In this document: piece by piece, positions 1 to 7,945 of the stretch
Position numbering within the stretch: the first letter of the stretch is position 1
Layout of the letters: each line of letters opens with the position of its first letter
Source of the DNA: a virus
Virus record (IMG/VR): IMGVR_UViG_3300036770_004723
Location: 1-64,000 of that record
Length of the DNA: 64,000 nucleotides
Direction: 5' to 3' (one strand)
Program-made: the position numbers and the translations under genes
Notes under the pieces: generated by a model
Databases searched by the model: none
Told to the model about the DNA's origin: nothing
What the model saw: the letters and a program-made list of their open reading frames with translations, nothing else

Positions 1-11
1 TAGTTTCCATG

Positions 12-33
12 GAGTACACTAAAAAATGTACTC
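12..33. other. Stem-loop at left edge
   Basis: GAGTACA at 12-18 pairs perfectly with TGTACTC at 27-33 around an A-rich 8-nt loop. No T-tract follows on either strand, so it is not a standard terminator. It lies just downstream of a leftward promoter candidate and could be a 5' leader structure. Function unknown. Confidence 0.5.
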
Positions 34-65
34 TAGTAAACAACTTTTTGATTTAAACTGTGTAC

Positions 66-94
66 ATTATACCAAAATAAGCTATATATGTATA
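66..94 (-). promoter_or_regulatory. Leftward sigma70-like promoter with extended -10
   Basis: Read on the minus strand: a perfect TATAAT (71 to 66) preceded by TGG, which makes the extended -10 TGnTATAAT, with TATACA (4 of 6 matches to TTGACA) 17 nt upstream. It would start a transcript near position 60 running out of the left edge of the window. This resembles an early promoter used by host RNA polymerase. The call rests on pattern matching only. Confidence 0.5.
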
Positions 95-103
95 TGCGTA
101 TTT

Positions 104-132
104 TTGACACACTTCGATCAGTTGGCTTTAAT
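104..132 (+). promoter_or_regulatory. Rightward sigma70-like promoter
   Basis: TTGACA at 104-109, a 17-nt spacer, then TTTAAT at 127-132 (5 of 6 matches to TATAAT). The predicted start near 139 lies only about 10 nt before the hairpin at 147-184, and no plus-strand gene follows. The product would be a very short RNA, or an antisense transcript into the minus-strand operon. It diverges from the promoter at 66-94. Confidence 0.45.
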
Positions 133-146
133 CGCAAGTTTAAATG

Positions 147-184
147 AAAAAAGGCTGGTCAATCTTTTGGACTGCCAGCCTTTT
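147..184 (-). terminator. Rho-independent terminator of the left minus-strand operon
   Basis: On the minus strand AAAAGGCTGG pairs with CCAGCCTTTT around a 16-nt loop (stem arms 175-184 and 149-158), and the second arm runs into six consecutive T residues. It lies directly after the 29-residue peptide gene that ends at 191. Read on the plus strand, the same hairpin is followed by only four T, so it may work weakly in that direction too. Confidence 0.8.
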
Positions 185-190
185 GATTAC

Positions 191-280
191 TTATATCTCA
201 AGTAGAAACCAAATAACTAAGGCACCAAATGCGATATAAAATAAGATCCCTAAACCTAAGGTTTTTAGTTTTTCCTTCAC
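191..280 (-). CDS. 29-residue single-span membrane peptide
   Basis: A short reading frame of 30 codons beginning with GTG at 280, with an AGAGG ribosome-binding site about 7 nt upstream. The peptide starts with a lysine-rich stretch (MKEKLK) followed by one continuous hydrophobic segment of about 20 residues ending FLLEI, so a one-pass membrane peptide with a positive N terminus is predicted. It is the last gene before the terminator at 147-184 and lies downstream of the gene ending at 365. Such tiny membrane peptides are common in large phages; no specific function can be assigned. A second in-frame GTG lies 8 codons upstream but lacks a good ribosome-binding site. Confidence 0.55.
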   Translation of the reverse strand: MKEKLKTLGLGILFYIAFGALVIWFLLEI

Positions 281-364
281 AATGACCTCTAATAACGTGT
301 CCACATGAACACCTGATCATATTAAACTAGGTAAAGGCATAAGTCAAGAACTTCATTATAAATA

Positions 365-811
365 CTATACTATATTTATGCTTTTGGTGAAAGGTAAGCT
401 TTGAGCATAAAAGTTTAGATCAGGATCTTTACTGCAATAGTACATGTCAAATCGTTCCATTAAATCCGTAACCTTGTGCGTACTAGCTGCCACCATTACT
501 TTTTTTGGTATATAGTAGGTATTAAAATCTATACTACAATCTAAATGATCAAAAGATCCTATCGTATAAACTACCTCAATCTTTTTACGGTCAAAGCCGT
601 AGTCTAAATTGTTGAACGATATTACACGATTATGTATATCGACAATATTGTTTAATAGCCTAACATCATCAAAATCAAGGCCAAACTTTTCAATAATTGG
701 ATGAATATGTTGGTAAAGTTCTGCTTGAGTTGGAATACCTGCAAATTCAAAATTTACTAGGTCTTCCTTGATCGGGGCATGTACAAAACATTTGAATTTT
801 CGGTATTCCAT
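365..811 (-). CDS. Hypothetical protein, 148 aa
   Basis: Not recognised. A soluble protein of mixed composition with many aromatic residues and no signal peptide or membrane segment. It starts with ATG at 811, with AGGA about 12 nt upstream, and ends with TAG. It follows the 228-residue gene by 14 nt and is near the end of the minus-strand operon that runs from 7186. Just beyond its stop codon is an imperfect AT-rich inverted repeat (about 358-379). No function is proposed. Confidence 0.75.
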   Translation of the reverse strand: MEYRKFKCFVHAPIKEDLVNFEFAGIPTQAELYQHIHPIIEKFGLDFDDVRLLNNIVDIHNRVISFNNLDYGFDRKKIEVVYTIGSFDHLDCSIDFNTYYIPKKVMVAASTHKVTDLMERFDMYYCSKDPDLNFYAQSLPFTKSINIV

Positions 812-825
812 AGTAGGTAATTATC

Positions 826-1512
826 CTAGTGATTGCATCCTAAGTTTTCATAATGGACAGTGTGTAAACTTTTCATTTGATTCCAGTAACTTTGCACCAA
901 GGAATCTGCCTTTGAAAAGATTGTATCGTAATCAGACAGGCGGTTTATCAAGCAATGCTTGATAGAAGAATGCCCATAACCAACTAAGTGCTTTAATTTA
1001 TAACAGCCGTGACTAGGAACATCAGGTAAGAATAAAGGTCGGTCTGTTTGTACACTTTCTTTAACTGCATCCAACGCTGATACCATAAGCTCTAAAGTTT
1101 GAGCGGTATTCAGTAAGCTTCTAAAACACTTTACTGATTCTATTTCAATAACGAATTCTTTAATCAAGGACTCAAGAAAATGATATTGATTTAAAACCGC
1201 ATTCTTATTGAAAACAACATCATCAGCACTGTTTGACTTATTTACAGCCTCAATTCCCGTTCTTATTTTTCTTAAATTCAATAGACTGAGTGGATCGGTT
1301 GCAGTGCCTTTTCCTATACAAGAAACTAGTGAAGTTAAAAAGCCGTTAGTTAATTCATCCATGTATTGAATGGCACATAAATGTTTTGCGTCCAAAGTAC
1401 AGGCAGATAACTGCATATAGGATTTTGGATATATAGGTAACATAGCTTTCGTTTTACAGTTTGATATTAAATCCCTTAAGCATTCAAGTGTATCTAGGTC
1501 TAAGATAGTCAT
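826..1512 (-). CDS. Hypothetical protein, 228 aa; paralogue of the gene at 3582-4268
   Basis: Not recognised as a known family, but it matches the other 228-residue protein of this operon. Both have an L..LISN.K block near the N terminus. Both also have a C-terminal block with P..P, then GH[ST]SI, then an I/L..Y...F...D stretch. It is mostly helical by appearance and has several cysteines (for example in ISNC and VSCIGKG). Start ATG 1512 has AGGAAACTTT directly before it. Its start overlaps the end of the 184-residue gene by 4 nt, so translation is probably coupled. Confidence 0.8.
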   Translation of the reverse strand: MTILDLDTLECLRDLISNCKTKAMLPIYPKSYMQLSACTLDAKHLCAIQYMDELTNGFLTSLVSCIGKGTATDPLSLLNLRKIRTGIEAVNKSNSADDVVFNKNAVLNQYHFLESLIKEFVIEIESVKCFRSLLNTAQTLELMVSALDAVKESVQTDRPLFLPDVPSHGCYKLKHLVGYGHSSIKHCLINRLSDYDTIFSKADSLVQSYWNQMKSLHTVHYENLGCNH

Positions 1513-2063
1513 AAAGTTTCCTGTTTAATAGGCATTAATGATCCTGAATGTCCAAGCTCACGTAAATAAACTAGATAGGCAATGCAATCTAAAGTGTCGC
1601 CTTTAGCAAGATGTGCATGAAATGCTTTTAGGCATTCTTCTTTTGTGTTGAAGAATCGACCATCACCGGCTTCTACATTTGTAGGCGGATTACGCCAGCC
1701 ATCTATTAAACCATGTTTTATTTGGGATTCAAGTAATTTTTGTTTTAACGCTGTTGTTGCTTTATCTACAACTAATTCTGTTTCTGTATGTAACTGTATA
1801 AGTGCAGGATCAAAAGTATCTGTGTTCCAGATAACAATTGTTTCAATTAGTGCAGAAGGATTTTGCGGATCAGCCGAACTAAAAGAAGAGGCATAAGCAT
1901 CATCAGGTAAAATAGCTGGAACCCAAGACACATTAATTTTTCGCCATTCTCCGGCTGTTACCATTAATGGGTCTAAACCTAATTCTTCTATTTCTTTTGT
2001 ATTCATGAAGGTTCTGTATTTTTGTTTAATGTTGGCCATACAAGGAATAATTTTATCACCCAT
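1509..2063 (-). CDS. Hypothetical protein, 184 aa
   Basis: Not recognised. ATG at 2063 is preceded by GGGGACTTTAAA, a good ribosome-binding site; the later in-frame Met (MANIKQ) has none. The central part carries a GWRNPPTN stretch and a region rich in Thr and Glu. It is soluble, with no membrane segment. It overlaps the 228-residue gene downstream by 4 nt, which supports membership of one operon. No function is assigned. Confidence 0.8.
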   Translation of the reverse strand: MGDKIIPCMANIKQKYRTFMNTKEIEELGLDPLMVTAGEWRKINVSWVPAILPDDAYASSFSSADPQNPSALIETIVIWNTDTFDPALIQLHTETELVVDKATTALKQKLLESQIKHGLIDGWRNPPTNVEAGDGRFFNTKEECLKAFHAHLAKGDTLDCIAYLVYLRELGHSGSLMPIKQETL

Positions 2064-2107
2064 TTTAAAGTCCCCGTTTAATTAAACGTTTAATAAAGTT
2101 AAATATT

Positions 2108-2929
2108 TTAATTTGTAAGACTGAAGCATTTTTTATATAGCTCTACATCATCTAGATTGCCGAATGTAACAGTTAGAGAATCAGAGTATACGACTATGGA
2201 AAAACCGAATCTTATCAGCTGTGTTTTAATAGGGTGTTTGGCTTCAAGTATTAAACTAATCAAGTTTTGATTTACGTGAAATTCAATAGCGTTTTGTTCT
2301 ACATTGAAGTATGTAAGATTAAGTTGTATGCCGCACCAATTCAATGAATTTACATTGTCCAGCATAGAGTCGGCTGTGTGCTTTAATAAACTAAATAAAG
2401 GCTCTAGCATTGAATTTGAATTTGATCTAAACCTTTTTGCAAGTACCACAGATAGACTTTCCATTGCACCAAATAATAACATAGCTGTCTGAATATCTAT
2501 AGGAGGGCAGGTTTTAGGATCACGGATAACCGTTTGATGACCTAAGACTAAAAATTTAGTACAAGACATATCCAGTGTAATACAATTCATTTGACGCATA
2601 CTTGCATCATCTCTATCTTTGCCTGTTAAAGGAATCAAAGATTCACTCGTAGTGTAAGTTAAATCGAGAAAGTTTGTAATAAAACTATTTTTAAAATATT
2701 TGATAGATTGATCGTACAAATCCTTTATCGAGTTCTTAAGTTCTTGCCTTACCAACTCTTCTTCGGCTACAGATTTATCTGGTGCCAATTCTGCATAATA
2801 GCAAATTGTGTTTGGCTCAGGTAAGCATGTTTTATTAAAAGTAACGTCGAAGCGCTTTGGAGTTAAAGGTCTAATAATTTCAGATATGTCTGTATTTTTA
2901 TCAAAAGTAAGAGCATAAGGTAGGTTCAT
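2108..2929 (-). CDS. Hypothetical protein, 273 aa
   Basis: Not recognised. I prefer the ATG at 2929 (protein starting MNLPYALTF) over the first in-frame ATG at 2947. AGGT sits at the usual 6-nt spacing before 2929, while nothing resembling a ribosome-binding site precedes 2947. The protein is soluble, has a Cys-rich middle (NCITLDMSCTK, then CPP) and a C-terminal part rich in beta-branched residues. It lies in the hypothetical minus-strand operon with short gaps to its neighbours. Confidence 0.8.
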   Translation of the reverse strand: MNLPYALTFDKNTDISEIIRPLTPKRFDVTFNKTCLPEPNTICYYAELAPDKSVAEEELVRQELKNSIKDLYDQSIKYFKNSFITNFLDLTYTTSESLIPLTGKDRDDASMRQMNCITLDMSCTKFLVLGHQTVIRDPKTCPPIDIQTAMLLFGAMESLSVVLAKRFRSNSNSMLEPLFSLLKHTADSMLDNVNSLNWCGIQLNLTYFNVEQNAIEFHVNQNLISLILEAKHPIKTQLIRFGFSIVVYSDSLTVTFGNLDDVELYKKCFSLTN

Positions 2930-2990
2930 TTTATTACCTGTAGTCATATTGAATCGACGTTACTGTTCAGATTACAATTTTAAATGCTAG

Positions 2991-3551
2991 TTAACGGACA
3001 TAAATTAATTCGTATGCAATCAAATTTTCTCTAGGTGCTGCATGTCGAAAATGTGTATGATCTCCAACAAAAGTAAAGTCATTATTTTTACTGTGTGTCC
3101 AAATTAAGGAAGGTTCTGAATTCTCGAATTTAAGCATACGAATTTCATCAGGCTCCCACCAAGGTACATTGATAAATAATGCTTCGGCCATACTAATAAC
3201 TTTTGTATCTTTAAAATCTAATGGTGGAACAGCATAAAGAACTGGTGCCTGTGTAGTACCATCACTATGGACGATTGGTAACAAAAAATTGTTTGTATCC
3301 TCTATGTGCTGTGCAAATTCGTCGATATATTGCCTATCCAACTTTTTCACTGAAGTCGATACTGACGCAGGTACAAATTGTTGTTTAAGTGCTGCCAGCA
3401 AAACTGCTTTAGGTACTTTGGTATCTATAAAGCAGTTAGCTAGTTTTACATAACGTTTCAACCAAACTTCCAGTATTGGATATTCCAGCATCAAAGCTTT
3501 ATAAGAACCTAACCCTTCAAATTTAGTAGTCTCATTATTTGGAATTTTCAT
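2991..3551 (-). CDS. Hypothetical protein, 186 aa
   Basis: Not recognised. Start ATG 3551 has AGGAACTTT immediately upstream. A helical N-terminal half is followed by a beta-rich C-terminal half with an INVPWWEPDE stretch and two His-rich loops (THSKNN, DHTHFRH). These could bind a metal, but nothing establishes this. The gene is 30 nt from the 228-residue paralogue upstream in the operon. No function is assigned. Confidence 0.8.
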   Translation of the reverse strand: MKIPNNETTKFEGLGSYKALMLEYPILEVWLKRYVKLANCFIDTKVPKAVLLAALKQQFVPASVSTSVKKLDRQYIDEFAQHIEDTNNFLLPIVHSDGTTQAPVLYAVPPLDFKDTKVISMAEALFINVPWWEPDEIRMLKFENSEPSLIWTHSKNNDFTFVGDHTHFRHAAPRENLIAYELIYVR

Positions 3552-3581
3552 AAAGTTCCTATCATAATTATTTTTGTATTA

Positions 3582-4268
3582 TTAGATCTCTTGCCTTATA
3601 CATTGAAAAGCAAAGGAAAGCTGCTTTTCGTACTTGCTTAGATATTCATTTATCCAGTAAACATAAAATTCATAGGTATCTATTGGACTGTCGATGCCTT
3701 TGAACAGATCAGTATACGCATCGATCTGGTCTTTTGCGCATTTTAGTATAGAAGTATGACCTGCCTTGGTTAGATTTAGTAGATCCAATGGAGTATTAGG
3801 TATCCTTAATCTAGAAGGTTGAGTATTTTCTATGTTGAAAACAGGTCCTTTTAATTTAAATTTATCTAGTTTATGTGATAATACTTGAGCTTCGTAGAAT
3901 AAAGGCACCAACTGTAACAGTACAGGATATTCAGCAAAAAATCTTGTTACTATGTTTTTAATGTCTGTGATGTTTTTAGTATGTGCCTCTAGAATTTCAT
4001 CATCTGGAAAATGCGTAGTAAAATCTTTTTGTAAGGTATTGAGGATAGTGTTCTTATCAAAGTATTTTAGATCTAAGCCCTTTAAGGTGTTAGTGGATAC
4101 TACTTTAACAGTGTTATTTTTTACTTCGGTCTTAAGTTCAGCACTGCCAAAAGAAGCAGGAAAAGACTTCGACTCTTTATAGTTTGATATTAAATTGATA
4201 AGAATTTGCTTATCTTTTTCCGAGAATACGTTTTTTGTTGTCAAAGTCTTAACCTGAGTCTTAATCAT
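3582..4268 (-). CDS. Hypothetical protein, 228 aa; paralogue of the gene at 826-1512
   Basis: Same length as the gene at 826-1512 and alignable with it. Shared features are LINLISNYK near the N terminus and, in the C-terminal third, P..P followed by AGHTSIL and an I.AY..LF..ID stretch. The pair probably arose by duplication within the operon, with three genes now between the copies. The fold appears helical and soluble. AGGG precedes the ATG at 4268 at normal spacing. No function is assigned. Confidence 0.8.
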   Translation of the reverse strand: MIKTQVKTLTTKNVFSEKDKQILINLISNYKESKSFPASFGSAELKTEVKNNTVKVVSTNTLKGLDLKYFDKNTILNTLQKDFTTHFPDDEILEAHTKNITDIKNIVTRFFAEYPVLLQLVPLFYEAQVLSHKLDKFKLKGPVFNIENTQPSRLRIPNTPLDLLNLTKAGHTSILKCAKDQIDAYTDLFKGIDSPIDTYEFYVYWINEYLSKYEKQLSFAFQCIRQEI

Positions 4269-4295
4269 TTAGAGTACCCTTACTAAAATTATTCG

Positions 4296-5186
4296 TTAGA
4301 TTTTACAAGCGCCTCCATCGCAGTCATTACTTTCGTCTGCTTGGCTTTCAGTATCATACTCAATGTCAGGATCAGGTACATCAAGATTATCCAGTGCATT
4401 AATATCTAGATCTACAGTTAGAAATTCATTTAGATCCCAAACTCTTTTAAGGGATGTTCCTGCAAAGTGCATTGAACGCATTACATTAGCTCGGATCTTA
4501 GCAGATACTTCAGGATATTCAGATTCAAAATCTGGAACAGGCTCATACATAAATGAGACAAGACTTTTTTCAACAGTTTTTTCAGTTTCACCTATAAAGC
4601 GATAAGTACCTAGTCTATAGATACGATCAAATTCAGAATCTTGATCGTAATCTTTAAATTGTGAAGTGTAAACATGAGTAGCCCAGCTAGGTAAGGCTTT
4701 CAAGTTATTCAGCATTTGCAGGTCTGCTTTGCTGTAAAATGAAATATAATTCTTATCTACTAATGCCAGATTGCTTTTTGTACATCGCTTAAAAAAATTT
4801 GGACTGTGTTCAAATCTATTTGTCATAAATTTGTCTTTAGTAAATAACTTACTAAATCCGTTTACCTGTACACCAAAAGTAGAGCCGTTCACTCTAGCTA
4901 ATTCAGTGTAAGAATAGTCATTTTGTGCTTCTGGTAACACTAATAACACAGATTCGTGTTTTAAATAATCATACTTATAGCCAATAGCTATATAGTTTGG
5001 TAGATCCGGATCTACTTCAACATCTGCCTTATATTGTGATAGAATAAGTAAAGATGTGCGGATATTGCTATCTTTATTCTTCTCAGCAAATACATTACCG
5101 ATCATACCAAAATTAATTTTTTGTAGACCACGTAAAGAAATTGGCTTAAAGTCGATCTCTAAAATTTGGTTCATTTCAGGTTTCAT
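4296..5186 (-). CDS. Hypothetical protein, 296 aa, acidic C-terminal tail
   Basis: Not recognised. ATG 5186 is preceded by AGGTAAGTTT. The last 35 or so residues are strongly acidic (DPDIEYDTESQADES) and end with two cysteines (CDGGACKI). Acidic tails often bind basic partners such as DNA-binding proteins, but that is only a thought here. The rest is mixed alpha/beta without membrane segments. Member of the hypothetical minus-strand operon. Confidence 0.8.
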   Translation of the reverse strand: MKPEMNQILEIDFKPISLRGLQKINFGMIGNVFAEKNKDSNIRTSLLILSQYKADVEVDPDLPNYIAIGYKYDYLKHESVLLVLPEAQNDYSYTELARVNGSTFGVQVNGFSKLFTKDKFMTNRFEHSPNFFKRCTKSNLALVDKNYISFYSKADLQMLNNLKALPSWATHVYTSQFKDYDQDSEFDRIYRLGTYRFIGETEKTVEKSLVSFMYEPVPDFESEYPEVSAKIRANVMRSMHFAGTSLKRVWDLNEFLTVDLDINALDNLDVPDPDIEYDTESQADESNDCDGGACKI

Positions 5187-5197
5187 AAACTTACCTA

Positions 5198-5581
5198 TTA
5201 CTGGATTGTTGAATTTATTTTGATATCAAGCGATTCCATACTAATACCTGATTTATTAAGGCGATCAATAAGAGTTTCTGCTTGTGAAGGACTCAGTATA
5301 CTTTGTTCCAAGTATTTTACTGTTTTCTTAATTTCCTCTATTTTTTCCAGCATGAAATTTATGCCTATTATATTAAATTCTGTTTGACCTACTTTGTATT
5401 GTTGGAATTCTGATAATTCAGGAACATGAATTGTCGAATTAGGTGAAGAACGCAACAAACGTTTTCGCCATTCAATATACTTGTTAGCTGTTTCTTCAAA
5501 GGCTATTTTTAAGTGTTCTTCAGTTAAAACCGTGTGTTCTTGTAATGGATCTAATTTCGTACTGTAATCAAGTTCCGACAT
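5198..5581 (-). CDS. Hypothetical helical protein, 127 aa
   Basis: Not recognised. Predominantly helical; residues about 75-120 have heptad-like spacing (LEKIEEIKKTVKYLEQ) and could form a coiled coil. AGGAT lies about 8 nt before the ATG at 5581. The start overlaps the end of the 147-residue gene by 14 nt, an arrangement typical of coupled phage genes. No function is assigned. Confidence 0.75.
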   Translation of the reverse strand: MSELDYSTKLDPLQEHTVLTEEHLKIAFEETANKYIEWRKRLLRSSPNSTIHVPELSEFQQYKVGQTEFNIIGINFMLEKIEEIKKTVKYLEQSILSPSQAETLIDRLNKSGISMESLDIKINSTIQ

Positions 5582-6011
5582 TTACATTATCCTCTACTGG
5601 AAGATCTAGTACGTCTTTATCTTCAGCAACATGCTTTAATTGGTGTGCTAAAATATAAAGATTTATATAGGCACCTACATCTTTTAATTTTTTACCGTAC
5701 CTATCTCGATAATCTGGTGTAGGTATAGATTCGACTTCGCTAATGAAATCCTGAATATTTTTACTTATTAAAACAGTGCTTTGCTTGCTCAGTAAGATTG
5801 GTCTGCCTACGTTCTTTAGAAAAGCATTATCTATGGCCGCTGTTATATTTTTTAAAATATCGTCTTCCACATAAGCTTTAGTATGCTGGTCTAGTACTTC
5901 TATAGTTTGAAGTACTATTTTTTGATCGTGCATACTTAACGCACTTTTATCAATTGACTCTAATAAAGGAATCAAAGATTTTAAATTTTTACTCTTCATG
6001 CTCTGTATCAT
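5568..6011 (-). CDS. Hypothetical helical protein, 147 aa
   Basis: Not recognised. All-helical appearance, with alternating Leu/Ile and Lys/Asp/Glu. ATG 6011 is preceded by AGGG at 6-nt spacing. Both ends overlap neighbouring genes (14 nt with the 127-residue gene, 23 nt with the 146-residue gene), which indicates tight translational coupling of three small helical proteins. No function is assigned. Confidence 0.75.
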   Translation of the reverse strand: MIQSMKSKNLKSLIPLLESIDKSALSMHDQKIVLQTIEVLDQHTKAYVEDDILKNITAAIDNAFLKNVGRPILLSKQSTVLISKNIQDFISEVESIPTPDYRDRYGKKLKDVGAYINLYILAHQLKHVAEDKDVLDLPVEDNVNVGT

Positions 6012-6429
6012 GATCTGCCCTTACAACTTCAAACAGCATTCCATGTGTATTTAATTCCTTTACCAAAGTATCTACGTTAGTGGAACTAACAAGCCATTCA
6101 GTGTTCATCAAGCTTTGTATGTTTCTGACAATAAACTGACCAATATATTCAGAAAAGTTTTCTTGTGCAAAAACACTTTCTTTTAAGATAATTGTGTCGA
6201 TAACACTAAAATCTTGGTCAATAGTATTTATACTGACAGGTTTCCATCCAGACTGTGCCGCATTCATATTTATTAAGGTTTTAGCTGAATAAAATACTGT
6301 AGAGTCAATTAAAAGATTCAGGTACGGCCTATCTGGCCTAGATGTCTCTGCGTCAAGACTTTGATACCAATATATTTTCTCTTTGATCGCTTCTTCAAGA
6401 TTTTTTAGTTCTACGTGACTTACTAACAT
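5989..6429 (-). CDS. Hypothetical protein, 146 aa
   Basis: Not recognised. ATG 6429 follows AGGAACCTT. It opens with an amphipathic helix (LEEAIKEKIYW). The middle contains DSTVFYSAKTLINM, and the tail is acidic and His-containing (DHDTEHEE). It overlaps both neighbours, by 23 and 35 nt. No function is assigned. Confidence 0.75.
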   Translation of the reverse strand: MLVSHVELKNLEEAIKEKIYWYQSLDAETSRPDRPYLNLLIDSTVFYSAKTLINMNAAQSGWKPVSINTIDQDFSVIDTIILKESVFAQENFSEYIGQFIVRNIQSLMNTEWLVSSTNVDTLVKELNTHGMLFEVVRADHDTEHEE

Positions 6430-7186
6430 AAGGTTCCTTAATTCGTACCGAATAGCATTGTTTTGAGTTTATAAAATTTGAAGACAGATTATCTATGTCT
6501 AAATATTTACATATTAAAAACACTAAATCTTTCTTTATTAAGATAACGCCCTTCACTAGAGCGTTATCTTCAATGTCATTTATTGAAATGTATCCACGCC
6601 CTGAGTTATCTTCTTTTACATCAAGATCGCAACGAAGACACAAGTAAGGCAAAACAAGATCTATCATGTCAAAGAAAATTTGTTCTGCAACATAATAAGC
6701 CCTTCCCCAATCGCAGTAACCTAACTGCTTTAGATAAAAACATTTACGTGTATCCAGGTCATACTCTAAAAAACTCGTAGGTATTACAACAGTTGACATT
6801 CTACCATTCACAAAACTTCTAGATGCCACTGGAAACATATGTTTATCACTGTACATGTGTTTGACCAAAAACAAGAATCCGGTTTCATCTATATCAATAT
6901 CAGAATTTAAATCCGCTCTTATAAAATCGTAGGCTGTTATATATGAAGTTCCGTGTACAAGCTTTGTTGCGGTACTGTCTACGATTTTGCTTGTGTTATC
7001 CTCAAAATTATATTCACATATTTTAATAGGTTTTTCTTCGTAAAGAAGCTTAGAAAAAGATTTATCATGCTTGTATGTTATAATAACTGATTCACAGCAA
7101 GCACTAAAACTTTTTATAAAATCTTTGAAGGCTAACTGCCAAGCAATAGATTTTTTATATCTTTTCCGAGTAGTTAGCCTTAACAT
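6395..7186 (-). CDS. Hypothetical protein, 263 aa, basic termini
   Basis: Not recognised. This is the first gene of the left minus-strand operon. ATG 7186 is preceded by AGGTAGTGT. Both ends are basic (TTRKRYKKS near the N terminus, SKSRRTKKS at the C terminus), while the body contains an acidic DSDIDIDET stretch and several cysteines. Basic ends would suit nucleic-acid contact, but no known domain is visible. A promoter candidate lies 68-96 nt upstream. Confidence 0.78.
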   Translation of the reverse strand: MLRLTTRKRYKKSIAWQLAFKDFIKSFSACCESVIITYKHDKSFSKLLYEEKPIKICEYNFEDNTSKIVDSTATKLVHGTSYITAYDFIRADLNSDIDIDETGFLFLVKHMYSDKHMFPVASRSFVNGRMSTVVIPTSFLEYDLDTRKCFYLKQLGYCDWGRAYYVAEQIFFDMIDLVLPYLCLRCDLDVKEDNSGRGYISINDIEDNALVKGVILIKKDLVFLICKYLDIDNLSSNFINSKQCYSVRIKEPYVSKSRRTKKS

Positions 7187-7253
7187 ACACTACCTTATAT
7201 TAAATGATCACAGGCATTCTTAATGTAATGCAACCTAGAAAACGATCTACAAT

Positions 7254-7282
7254 ATTTAAACGACACAATTGCTATATTGCAA
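7254..7282 (-). promoter_or_regulatory. Possible sigma70-like promoter before the left operon
   Basis: In the 171-nt gap 7187-7357 the minus strand reads TTGCAA (4 of 6 matches to the -35), 17 nt, then TTAAAT (4 of 6 matches to the -10). Transcription would begin near 7247, about 60 nt before the gene at 7186. The gap has no reading frame of note. It also holds inverted-repeat sequence (TTGC-n6-GCAA) around the candidate, so an operator is possible. Confidence 0.3.
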
Positions 7283-7357
7283 CAGGTATTTAAACTTTGT
7301 ATGTAGCCATCTAGCTGTGTTTGTCAAAAAGTTGCTCGCTTGAACCGTTTTTTAGTA

Positions 7358-7930
7358 CTACCCTAAAGGTAGTGGATCTTCAGCAAGGAAATCATCAAGT
7401 GTTCTACTATCGGTAGCAAGATACTTGGGTAAAAATACGCCTGAAGTTCCCGACTCCATAAGTTTAGACCTACCAAATTCACCAACACGCACAGCATAAA
7501 CTTTTGGCATAATACAACGATAGGCTTTTTTCAGTTCTTGCGGCTCACCACGCGCACAAGCCGCTGCATGAGATTTGCAGTCTAGTTTTAAACATTCGAT
7601 TAGTCTAGGTATATGCCAAAAACCGCTGTCCATGAATTCGGGTACTTCTGTTAAATACCAACCAACAAGCTCACGCTTTTCAATGTCTTCAACAATTTCA
7701 TGTTTATAGGGATCTAAAAATTTAAAACTTGAGTCAACAACCGTATATAGAAAATGTTTGTAACCTTGCTGTTCAGCCAAGTAAAGTTTAAGAGCGTACA
7801 TAAGGCGATTAGATAACTCTATGTTTCCAATTACTTCGGTTCCATTACGACACTCATTAAGCAAGTGAGCAACTTTAGCATGGGCTGATTCCTGGTTTAA
7901 CATGTTTAAAACTTGTGGTAGAATTTGCAT
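7358..7930 (-). CDS. Hypothetical protein, 190 aa
   Basis: Not recognised. ATG 7930 has AGGAC upstream at 8 nt. A helical first half with Cys and His (HLLNEC, LKLDCKSHAAACARG) is followed by a C-terminal segment ending in DDFLAEDPLPLG. It follows the methyltransferase C-terminal fragment by 15 nt and ends the middle transcription unit before the non-coding gap 7187-7357. No function is assigned. Confidence 0.75.
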   Translation of the reverse strand: MQILPQVLNMLNQESAHAKVAHLLNECRNGTEVIGNIELSNRLMYALKLYLAEQQGYKHFLYTVVDSSFKFLDPYKHEIVEDIEKRELVGWYLTEVPEFMDSGFWHIPRLIECLKLDCKSHAAACARGEPQELKKAYRCIMPKVYAVRVGEFGRSKLMESGTSGVFLPKYLATDSRTLDDFLAEDPLPLG

Positions 7931-7945
7931 TATGTACGTCCTTAA

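Noticed and set aside
1-364. tRNA gene in the left non-coding region
   Set aside because: No cloverleaf with a GGTTCGA-type T arm or CCA end could be traced; the hairpins present are simple stems.
7292-7331. Minus-strand TTGACA as a promoter for the left operon
   Set aside because: No acceptable -10 box lies 16-18 nt downstream (best is TACATA at 16), so the weaker-boxed pair at 7254-7282 with correct spacing was listed instead.
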